Assembly: GCA_964449135.1 (NCBI GenBank)
Contig: CAYUXZ010000067.1
Location: 1-8,192, forward strand
Direction: 5' to 3'
DNA from: SZAS-103 sp964449135
GTDB lineage: Bacteria; Pseudomonadota; Gammaproteobacteria; Xanthomonadales; Xanthomonadaceae
DNA length: 8,192 nt
Shown here: positions 1 through 7,680 of the stretch, one piece after another
Position numbering within the stretch: position 1 is the first letter of the stretch
Layout of the letters: each line of letters starts with the position of its first letter
The notes under the pieces: generated by a model
Database searches by the model: none
What the model saw: only the letters and a program-made list of their open reading frames with translations
Told to the model about the DNA's origin: nothing
Translations under genes and position numbers: made by a program

Positions 1-567
1 GATCGCTTCGGCGGGGGACCGGGGACAGGCGCAACCCGGCTCGACGAGGCCGCCGCGATCGGCGCGACGGCCGTCGCGACCGGCTGGCTCTACTTCGCGC
101 GCGGGATCGGCACGGGCCTCGGCCCGCTGCTCGCGAACCTGTTCTTCGGGAAGAGCGACGCGGCGCTCAAACGTCAGATCACCGCCGGATTCACCATCGC
201 GGCGATCGGCTACGCGCTCTTCGGGTCCTCGAACGGTCTCGCCCTGGCGTGCCTCTTCGTCGGCATCGCGCACACGGGCGGCAGCACGCTGTGGATCGCT
301 TCGACCGTCCTGTGGCAGAAGCACGTCGACAGCGCCTACCGCGGTCGCGTCTTCGTCCTCGAGTTCATGGCGCTCGACCTCGCCTTCTCCGCGGGCGGCC
401 TCGTCGGCGGAGCGATCTACGACGCGACAGGCTCGCTCGCCGAGGCGACCTGGATCGTCTCGGGCCTGATTCTCCTGCTCGGAGCGACGTGGACCTGGAC
501 CGCGCGAGGCGTCCGAGGTCCGGAGCGCGCGGTCGACGTCGTGCCGGTCGCCCAGGAGCCCGATTGA
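1..567 (+). CDS. MFS transporter, C-terminal part (5' end outside window)
   Basis: The frame is open from the first base to a TGA at 565-567 and encodes 188 residues, so the N-terminal half is missing. Several hydrophobic helices alternate with short charged loops. A cytoplasmic-type loop (QKHVDSAYRGRVFVLEF, around residues 107-123) is followed by a Gly-rich helix (FSAGGLVGGAIYDATGS), as in the second half of major facilitator proteins of the MFS_3/EntS-like exporter type. The tail after the last helix is short and charged. The substrate cannot be told from this fragment. Leucine is mostly CTC (about 15 CTC to 7 CTG by hand count) and valine mostly GTC, unlike the genes further right. The next gene starts 36 bp downstream on the same strand, so the two could be cotranscribed. 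Confidence 0.82.
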   Translation, partial: DRFGGGPGTGATRLDEAAAIGATAVATGWLYFARGIGTGLGPLLANLFFGKSDAALKRQITAGFTIAAIGYALFGSSNGLALACLFVGIAHTGGSTLWIASTVLWQKHVDSAYRGRVFVLEFMALDLAFSAGGLVGGAIYDATGSLAEATWIVSGLILLLGATWTWTARGVRGPERAVDVVPVAQEPD

Positions 568-603
568 GCCCGCCGCGATGGTAGAGTCACACTCCCGAAC
601 GCC

Positions 604-2832
<2,229 letters not shown>

Positions 2833-2894
2833 CCTGCCAGGCTTTGCCGAACACATGGCCGCGGAACTGACCTGATTGCGTTTGCCTGTAGCGG

Positions 2895-2923
2895 ATGACC
2901 CGCGTCCCGAGCTGTCCTAGAAT
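2895..2923 (+). promoter_or_regulatory. Candidate sigma70 promoter for the cyclase-FHA gene
   Basis: ATGACC at 2895-2900 (4 of 6 matches to TTGACA) is separated by 17 bp from TAGAAT at 2918-2923 (5 of 6 matches to TATAAT). Transcription would begin near 2930, only about 3 nt before the ATG at 2933. The mRNA would then be leaderless or nearly so, which fits the lack of a Shine-Dalgarno. This is a consensus match by eye only. Confidence 0.4.
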
Positions 2924-2932
2924 CATCGCCCA

Positions 2933-3871
2933 ATGGCCGATACCCAGCCCAGCACGATCCTGTTCGCCGATGTCAGCGGCAGCACGCGCCTGTTCGAGCA
3001 GAAGGGCGACGTCGAGGCGCGTCGCCTGATCGCGATGGTGCTCAACGCGCTGACCGTGATCTGCAACCAGCACGGCGGCCGGGTCATCAAGACCATCGGC
3101 GACGAGATCATGTGCACGTTCAAGACCGCGATGCAGGGGGTGCTCGCGGCCTGCGACATGCAGCGCAAGATGGCGCGCGACATCGACTTCGTGCGCGACA
3201 ACCTCGGCATCCGCATCGGCCTGCACCACGGCGACGCGCTGTTCGAGGACAACGACGTGTTCGGCGACGCGGTCAACGTCGCCGCGCGCATGGCCTCGCT
3301 GGCCAAGCGCGAGCAGATCGTCACCACCGCGAGCACGATGAAGGACCTGCAGGGCCCGGGCATCACCGTGCGCAGCCTCGGCCGCGCGCGGGTGAGCGGC
3401 AAGCTGCTGCCGATCGAGATCGTGGACGTGGTCTGGCAGGAGGACACCTCCGGCATGACCACCGTGCAGCGCGCGGTGCGCACGACGTCCGAGCCCGAAG
3501 CGGCTCCCGCGCCTGGCAAGCTCACCGTACGCTACCGCGACATGGTGATCGAGCTCACCCCCGAGTCTGATCCGTTCATGCTCGGCCGCGAGCTCTCGCC
3601 GGAAGTCGTGAGCGGCGGCAAGGGGCTGATGGTCGTCGCCGACTGGATCAGCCGCACCCATGCCTGCATCGAATACAAGCGCGGTCATTTCGTGTTGTCC
3701 GACCGCTCCACCAACGGGACCTGGGTGCGCGTGGGCGACGACGACGAGCTGCGCCTGAGTCGCGACGAAGTGCACCTGCGCAAGTCCGGCACGATCAGCC
3801 TAGGCAAGGGGCTCGCGCAGAACGGCGACCAGGTCGTCTATTTCGATTGCATCGTCGGCATCGACAGCTGA
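2933..3871 (+). CDS. Class III adenylate/guanylate cyclase with C-terminal FHA domain
   Basis: This 312-aa protein appears soluble, with no signal peptide or membrane segment. Residues ~7-165 are a class III nucleotide cyclase homology domain with its key residues in place: metal-binding Asp13 (FADVSGST) and Asp57 (IGDE), purine-selecting Lys53 and Asp108, and the transition-state pair Asn115/Arg119 (VNVAARM). The Lys/Asp pair points to ATP rather than GTP as substrate, so it probably makes cAMP. After a Pro/Ala-rich linker (~181-195), residues ~197-305 form an FHA domain with Gly218-Arg219, Ser240-Arg241-x-His243 and Asn261-Gly262, the residues that read phosphothreonine in this family. Cyclase output is therefore probably tied to a Ser/Thr-kinase-phosphorylated partner not seen here. 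The start ATG has no Shine-Dalgarno and follows a good -10 box. The gene stands alone and converges with the symporter gene 34 bp downstream. Confidence 0.91.
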   Translation: MADTQPSTILFADVSGSTRLFEQKGDVEARRLIAMVLNALTVICNQHGGRVIKTIGDEIMCTFKTAMQGVLAACDMQRKMARDIDFVRDNLGIRIGLHHGDALFEDNDVFGDAVNVAARMASLAKREQIVTTASTMKDLQGPGITVRSLGRARVSGKLLPIEIVDVVWQEDTSGMTTVQRAVRTTSEPEAAPAPGKLTVRYRDMVIELTPESDPFMLGRELSPEVVSGGKGLMVVADWISRTHACIEYKRGHFVLSDRSTNGTWVRVGDDDELRLSRDEVHLRKSGTISLGKGLAQNGDQVVYFDCIVGIDS

Positions 3872-3905
3872 CGCGCGCACTCGGGCGCCATACCCACCCG
3901 ACGGA

Positions 3906-5417
3906 TCAGGCGTCCTCGTAGTCCGGGGCCGTCGTCGCATCCACGCGATTAGCGACGCCGCGAGCATTCGCGACCGCGGTCATCGCTACGGTGACGAGTA
4001 GATTCGCGGCCAGCGCGGTCAGGCCGATATAGACTGCACCCAGTCCCATGATCGGGTACACAGGTTTCGCGCCGGCGAGCCAGCACAATCCGCTGCCGAG
4101 GACCATGCCGGTCGCCCAGCCCGCGAGCAGGGCGTTCGCCCGGAACCAGCGTGTGAACAGGCCGAGGACCACGGCCGGAAAGACCTGCAGTATCCAGATG
4201 CCGCCGAGCAGTTGCAGGTTGATCGCGAATTCCTGCGGCAGGCTCAACACGAACAGAAGCGCACCGAACTTGACCAGCAGCGAGGTGATTTTCGCGACGC
4301 GCGCCTCGCCGCGCGCATCCATGCCGGCGTTGACGAAGGGCTTCCAGATGTTGCGGGTCACCAGGTTCGCCGCACCGATCGACATGATCGCCGCCGGCAC
4401 CAGCGCGCCGAGCGCGATCGCGGCGTAGCAGAAGCCGGCGAACCATTCCGGGAAGCTCGACAGGATCAGCGCCGGCACGATCGCGTTGCCCTTCGCTTCT
4501 ACATGCGCCGCGAGCGCCATGTAGCCCATCAGGGCGATCAGGCCGAGCGCAACACTGTAGGCTGGCAGCAGGATCGCGTTGCGGCGCAGCGTCTGCGCGC
4601 TGGACGCGGCGAGCGCGCCGGTGGTCGCGTGCGGATACAGGAACAGCGCGCCGGCGGAACCCAGCGCAAGTGTGGCGAATGGCAGGTACTGGCCCGAATT
4701 CAGCAACAGGCCGGATCCATCATGCTTGGCGGCGAGGGCCTGGCCGGCTGCGGCGAACACCGCGCCGTAGCCGCCGAGTTTCGCAGGAATCACGATGACC
4801 GCCGCGATCACGAAGACGTAGAGCATCGCATCCTTGACGAAGGCGATCAGCGCCGGCGCGCGCAGTCCGCTCGAATACGTGTACAGCGCGAGCACGAGGA
4901 AGGCCACCGCCAATGCGATCTCCGCACCGGTCTGCACGCCGCCGAAACCCATCGCCGTGAACACGACCTGCATGCCGACCAGCTGCAACGCGATGTAGGG
5001 CATCGTCGCCAGCACGCCGGTCAGCGCGATCGCGAGCGCGAGCCAGCGACTCGCGTAGCGTCCTTCGACGAAATCCGAAATGGTCACGTAGCCGTGCTTG
5101 TGGCAGACGTTCCACAGGCGCGGCATCACGATGTAGAAGATCACGTAGGCGGTGATCGTGTAGGGCATCGCGAAGAAGCCGTACGCGCCCTTGGCGTAGA
5201 CCAGCGCGGGCACGGCGATCACGGTGTACGCGGTGTAGAGGTCGCCGCCCATCAGGAACCAGGTGATCGCGGTGCCGAAGCGGCGACCGGCGAGACCCCA
5301 CTCGTGCAGATGATCGAGGTCGGCCTTCTTCCACCGCGAGGCGACAAAGCCCAGAACCGTGACCAGCGCGAAGAAGAAGACGAATACCGACCATGCGGTC
5401 CAGTGCACGCCGCTCAT
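3906..5417 (-). CDS. Sodium:solute symporter (SSS family), MctP-like monocarboxylate permease
   Basis: This 503-aa polytopic inner-membrane protein has about 13 hydrophobic helices. The N-terminal segment MSGVHWTAWSVFVFFF is helix 1. It is followed by the loop HEWGLAGRRFGTAITWFLMG and a helix containing DLYTAYT, the layout of SSS transporters. A short cytoplasmic stretch (KHGYVTISDFVEGRYAS) before helix 4 is also typical. The protein resembles the rhizobial MctP branch, which takes up lactate, pyruvate and related monocarboxylates; the substrate is inferred from resemblance and from the DUF3311 partner. The ATG at 5417 was preferred to an in-frame upstream ATG at 5507. It overlaps the DUF3311 stop in an ATGA, has GGAG 9 nt upstream (5430-5427) and gives a normal N-terminus, whereas the longer form would add 30 Pro/Arg-rich residues that are shadow translation of the upstream gene. 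The soluble tail is acidic (DYEDA). Confidence 0.92.
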   Translation of the reverse strand: MSGVHWTAWSVFVFFFALVTVLGFVASRWKKADLDHLHEWGLAGRRFGTAITWFLMGGDLYTAYTVIAVPALVYAKGAYGFFAMPYTITAYVIFYIVMPRLWNVCHKHGYVTISDFVEGRYASRWLALAIALTGVLATMPYIALQLVGMQVVFTAMGFGGVQTGAEIALAVAFLVLALYTYSSGLRAPALIAFVKDAMLYVFVIAAVIVIPAKLGGYGAVFAAAGQALAAKHDGSGLLLNSGQYLPFATLALGSAGALFLYPHATTGALAASSAQTLRRNAILLPAYSVALGLIALMGYMALAAHVEAKGNAIVPALILSSFPEWFAGFCYAAIALGALVPAAIMSIGAANLVTRNIWKPFVNAGMDARGEARVAKITSLLVKFGALLFVLSLPQEFAINLQLLGGIWILQVFPAVVLGLFTRWFRANALLAGWATGMVLGSGLCWLAGAKPVYPIMGLGAVYIGLTALAANLLVTVAMTAVANARGVANRVDATTAPDYEDA

Positions 5418-5584
5418 CGACGCCCGCTCCGGTAGGCGAGCCACAGGATCGGCGGCAACGCGAACAGGCAGGCGAACAGGTACCAGTAGAAGAACGGGAA
5501 TCCCCACAGCGACGGCTCGCTGCGGTTGTACAGCGGCACCGCGAGGGTGGCGACGAACGGAATCAGCAGCAGGAGTCGGCGCAT
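5414..5584 (-). CDS. DUF3311 small membrane protein, partner of the symporter
   Basis: This 56-aa protein has two hydrophobic segments, RRLLLLIPFVATLAVPLYN and a second from about residue 30 to 51 separated by SEPSLWGFPFFYWY. That Pro-Leu-Tyr-Asn and Gly-x-Pro-Phe-Phe-Tyr-Trp pattern is the hallmark of DUF3311. Family members are typically encoded directly before an SSS-family permease, as here, where the stop overlaps the symporter start by 4 nt. It may be a small accessory subunit of the transporter, by analogy with other small-protein/permease pairs; no biochemical role is known to me. The ATG at 5584 was chosen because it opens the conserved part. An upstream in-frame ATG at 5707 would add 41 unrelated residues overlapping the end of ygfZ. 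A GGGGAT lies 4 nt upstream as a weak ribosome-binding site. Confidence 0.88.
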   Translation of the reverse strand: MRRLLLLIPFVATLAVPLYNRSEPSLWGFPFFYWYLFACLFALPPILWLAYRSGRR

Positions 5585-5642
5585 GGTGATCCCCGAATCG
5601 ATGAACGGCCGACGCGCACTGTACGGAAAAACCTCCGTGCCG

Positions 5643-6512
5643 TCAGCGCGCCAGCCCTTCCAGCAGCGGCAATTCGCGAACGGGCACACCGGCGCATGTC
5701 CAGCCATGGTCCGGGCGATCCGTGCTCAATACAGCCAGCGCTTCGTCGCCGGCGACGCAGACGAGATTCCCGATCGCGCGGCCATTGGCGAGGATTTCGG
5801 CGCCAGCAGCGAGGTCGCTGCCGGCGATGCGCGCGAGCGTGCGCTTGGCCTGACCGAGATAGTGCGTGCGCGCGACGATCTCCTGCCCGGGATAGCAGCC
5901 TTTCTTGAGGCTGTAAGCATTGAGCCGTTCCAGCGAGAGCATCTGCGGCGTCCATTGCTCGCTCTGCCCGGTAGGCAAACGCGGCAGGCCGTGGGCGAGA
6001 TCGGATGCGTTCCAGCGTTCGACGTCCGAGCCCAAGGGCGCGGCGAGATCGTGGCCGGGCGTTTCAAGCCGCAGCGTGCGCCCTGCGTCTGGTGCGCCGA
6101 AATCGAACTCCAGGATTTCCCGATCGCCGTCCGCGACACGATCGAATTCGGCTCCGGATGCGCGCGCCGGTTTCGCGAATTCGCCGAACGCGCGGAGATC
6201 CTTTCGAGCGCGCAGCGTCAGCTTGCTGCGGAACACGTAATGTTGCAGTCGTTGCGCGAGCTCGTCCGCGGGAAAATCGGGGACGAGCAACCAGTAACGC
6301 TGCGCATCCAGCATGACCAGCGCGAAAAGCGCGATCGCCCGGCCCTTAGGGTTGAGCCAGCCGTTCCACTGCCACTGCCCGTCGGACAAGGCTCCGACAT
6401 CGTTCATCGTCTGCGCTTGCAGGAACACCGCGGCATCGCGGCCCTGTACTTCGACAATCTGCCAGCCGGGCAGGGGAAAACGGCCGGAATGCGCGTCTTG
6501 CTTGTCTGTCAT
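5643..6512 (-). CDS. ygfZ: YgfZ/GcvT-like tRNA-modifying, folate-binding protein
   Basis: This 289-aa cytosolic protein carries the YgfZ signature KGCYPGQE at residues 204-211 with the conserved Cys206, followed by VARTHYLG. The N-terminal part (FPLPGWQIVEVQGRDAAVFL, then LNPKGR) is the GcvT-like fold. The family (bacterial YgfZ, mitochondrial IBA57) binds tetrahydrofolate and is needed for full activity of several Fe-S enzymes and of MiaB-type tRNA thiolation; succinate dehydrogenase is one of the enzymes affected. It is not an aminomethyltransferase, because the glycine-cleavage partners are absent. The length is slightly below that of E. coli YgfZ (about 326 aa). It is transcribed divergently from the SDHAF4-sdhCDA genes across about 26 bp. 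The DUF3311 gene begins 58 bp downstream on the same strand, so readthrough into the transporter pair is possible. Confidence 0.92.
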   Translation of the reverse strand: MTDKQDAHSGRFPLPGWQIVEVQGRDAAVFLQAQTMNDVGALSDGQWQWNGWLNPKGRAIALFALVMLDAQRYWLLVPDFPADELAQRLQHYVFRSKLTLRARKDLRAFGEFAKPARASGAEFDRVADGDREILEFDFGAPDAGRTLRLETPGHDLAAPLGSDVERWNASDLAHGLPRLPTGQSEQWTPQMLSLERLNAYSLKKGCYPGQEIVARTHYLGQAKRTLARIAGSDLAAGAEILANGRAIGNLVCVAGDEALAVLSTDRPDHGWTCAGVPVRELPLLEGLAR

Positions 6513-6530
6513 GGGCGCGGGTCTTAAACT
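6502..6530 (+). promoter_or_regulatory. Candidate promoter for the SDHAF4-sdhCDA operon, in the ygfZ divergent region
   Basis: TTGTCT at 6502-6507 and TAAACT at 6525-6530 match -35 and -10 consensus at 4 of 6 positions each, with a 17-bp spacer. Predicted transcription starts near 6537, next to the ATG at 6539. On the other strand the same A/T patch reads TTTAAG (6528-6523), a possible -10 for ygfZ whose start is at 6512. The -35 half lies inside the ygfZ coding region, so the two divergent promoters would overlap. Weak matches; by eye only. Confidence 0.28.
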
Positions 6531-6538
6531 TCACGGTG

Positions 6539-6727
6539 ATGCGCGACGTTCGAATGATAGGGCAATCCCCGCAACCTGCTGCTTCCGACGACGCGAAGTC
6601 GCCGGAAACGGCGCCGTCGGCGCAGATGCCCGCACCGCCGCACCCGCGCGAGATCGGCGGTCGTGAAGGCCCCGAACCCACGCGCTACGGCGACTGGGAA
6701 AAGAACGGTCGCTGCATCGATTTCTGA
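6539..6727 (+). CDS. DUF1674 protein, succinate dehydrogenase assembly factor 4 (SDHAF4) homologue
   Basis: This small protein has 62 aa from the ATG at 6539, or 57 aa from the ATG at 6554. The first ~36 residues are Pro/Ala/Ser-rich and look disordered. The C-terminus carries the DUF1674 signature GPEPTRYGDWEKNGRCIDF (residues 44-62), which ends the protein as in mitochondrial SDHAF4. In eukaryotes SDHAF4 binds flavinylated SdhA, protects it and promotes its joining to SdhB. A similar role here is inferred from the motif and from its place 31 bp before sdhC. Neither start has a Shine-Dalgarno. The 6539 start fits the candidate promoter and would be leaderless; a GTG at 6536 is also in frame. 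The start is therefore uncertain, but the gene is not. Confidence 0.88.
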   Translation: MRDVRMIGQSPQPAASDDAKSPETAPSAQMPAPPHPREIGGREGPEPTRYGDWEKNGRCIDF

Positions 6728-6758
6728 GCGCATCGCACACTGAACACGGACGCCGCCC

Positions 6759-7202
6759 ATGCCCACTCCCCAACGCCCGATCTCGCCGCATCTGCAGATC
6801 TACAAGCCGCAGATCACCACGGTGCTGTCGATCCTGCATCGCATCGCCGGCGTGATCCTCGCGTTCGGGGCGTTCGGACTGGCTTTGGTTCTGCTGGAGG
6901 CATCGAGGGATCCCGCAGGTCACGACTACGACAGCGCTGGGTCTTCCGATGTCTTTTCCGTGGTGTACCACGGGCTTGGCTTCATCTTCGATTCTCCGGT
7001 CGGCGTGGCCCTGATCCTGGCTTTCATCTGGAGCCTGAACTACCACCTGCTCAACGGAATCCGCCATCTGTTCTGGGACGCCGGCAAGGGCTTCGAGATC
7101 AAGCAGTTCACCGCCAGCGGATGGGCCGTGGTCGTGTTGTCGTTCGCGCTGACCGCCGGCTTGTGTTTCCTCGTGATGAACCCGACTGGAGGTGCACCGT
7201 GA
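6759..7202 (+). CDS. sdhC: Succinate dehydrogenase cytochrome b556 subunit SdhC
   Basis: This 147-aa inner-membrane anchor of complex II helps bind haem b and ubiquinone. The family motif RPISPHLQIYKP occupies residues 6-17. SILHRIAG at 24-31 supplies Ser24 and Arg28, equivalent to the quinone-site Ser27 and Arg31 of E. coli SdhC. His96 in YHLLNGIRHLFWD matches the haem-ligand His84 of E. coli. There are three membrane helices (about 22-46, 72-98 and 112-138). Residues 47-66, between helices 1 and 2 on the periplasmic side, form a polar Asp/Ser/Gly-rich loop that makes the protein longer than the usual ~125-130 aa. The gene is followed directly by sdhD with a 4-nt overlap. The start ATG has no clear Shine-Dalgarno. 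Confidence 0.95.
   Translation: MPTPQRPISPHLQIYKPQITTVLSILHRIAGVILAFGAFGLALVLLEASRDPAGHDYDSAGSSDVFSVVYHGLGFIFDSPVGVALILAFIWSLNYHLLNGIRHLFWDAGKGFEIKQFTASGWAVVVLSFALTAGLCFLVMNPTGGAP
7188..7194 (+). promoter_or_regulatory. Strong ribosome-binding site fixing the sdhD GTG start
   Basis: GGAGGTG, a near-perfect anti-16S match, lies inside the last codons of sdhC. GGAGG ends 6 nt before the GTG at 7199, which decides the sdhD start and excludes the longer in-frame reading that begins at 7121. It is the clearest Shine-Dalgarno in the window; most other starts lack one. Confidence 0.75.
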
Positions 7203-7651
7203 GCGCGCAAGACATGGATAAGTCGATGCGAACGCCGCTCGCGCGCGCGCGTGGACTGGGTTCGGCAAAAGACGGTGTTCATCATTGGTGGATGCAGCGC
7301 TTGACTGCGGTGGTGCTCGCCATTCTCACGCCATGGCTTTTGTGGCAAATGTTCGTGGATCGATTTGGTCAGCGGACTTCGGTCTGCAACGGCCCCTCCT
7401 GCTTTGTGGACTGGAACTTCTTTCCCCGCTGGCTCAGTGAGCCGGGTCACGCACTCCCCATGCTCGCATTCATGCTGGCCCTGTTCTGGCACGCCAAGCT
7501 CGGCCTGCAGGTCGTGATCGAGGACTACGTGCACACACGTTGGATGGAACTCACGCTGCAGGTTCTTAACAGCCTTGCCTGCGCCTTCGGCGCGCTGATA
7601 TCCGTGTACGCGATCGTCCGCGTCATGATTCCCTACCTGCTTCCGCACTGA
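7199..7651 (+). CDS. sdhD: Succinate dehydrogenase membrane anchor subunit SdhD
   Basis: This 150-aa second membrane anchor of complex II starts at GTG 7199, which overlaps the sdhC stop (GTGA) and follows a strong Shine-Dalgarno. After a basic N-terminus, KDGVHHWWMQRLTAVVL (residues ~24-40) is the conserved entry into helix 1. FWHAKLGLQ with His98 matches the conserved helix-2 His (E. coli His71), and EDYVH at 108-112 carries Asp109-Tyr110, equivalent to the quinone-site Asp82-Tyr83 of E. coli. Helices lie at about 35-55, 86-106 and 118-143. The loop between helices 1 and 2 (~56-85) is long, about 30 residues, and contains a Cys63-x4-Cys68 pair in a segment expected to face the periplasm. 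E. coli SdhD has about 115 aa. A 29-bp gap separates it from sdhA. Confidence 0.95.
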   Translation: MSAQDMDKSMRTPLARARGLGSAKDGVHHWWMQRLTAVVLAILTPWLLWQMFVDRFGQRTSVCNGPSCFVDWNFFPRWLSEPGHALPMLAFMLALFWHAKLGLQVVIEDYVHTRWMELTLQVLNSLACAFGALISVYAIVRVMIPYLLPH

Positions 7652-7680
7652 CGGCGCGGCCACCGGATACGACTAGCGTC

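Noticed and set aside
564..587. TTGAGC (564-569) plus TAGAGT (582-587) as a full promoter for the E1 gene.
   Set aside because: The spacer is only 12 bp, too short for sigma70, so only the -10-like box is mentioned and no promoter feature is listed.
3872..3905. Possible bidirectional terminator between the convergent cyclase and symporter genes (TCGGG at 3881-3885 with CCCGA at 3897-3901).
   Set aside because: The stem is only 5 bp with an 11-nt loop and no T-tract on either strand, so chance is likely in GC-rich DNA.
4212..5435. Long plus-strand open frame of 407 codons opposite the symporter.
   Set aside because: The product is an Arg/His/Glu-rich composition with no recognisable domain, typical of antisense shadow translation in high-GC DNA. 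The minus-strand frame has clear membrane helices and family motifs.
5619..5640. Small inverted repeat ACGGA...TCCGT with an A/T run between ygfZ and the DUF3311 gene.
   Set aside because: The A/T run is in the loop rather than after the stem and the stem is 5 bp, so it does not qualify as an intrinsic terminator.
5526..6527. Long plus-strand open frame of 333 codons opposite ygfZ.
   Set aside because: The minus-strand frame carries the KGCYPGQE signature of YgfZ; the plus frame has no family features and is a shadow.
7121..7198. Extended N-terminus of sdhD starting at 7121.
   Set aside because: The added residues are Arg-rich shadow translation of the sdhC C-terminus, and the GTG at 7199 has a strong Shine-Dalgarno and the normal family N-terminus.
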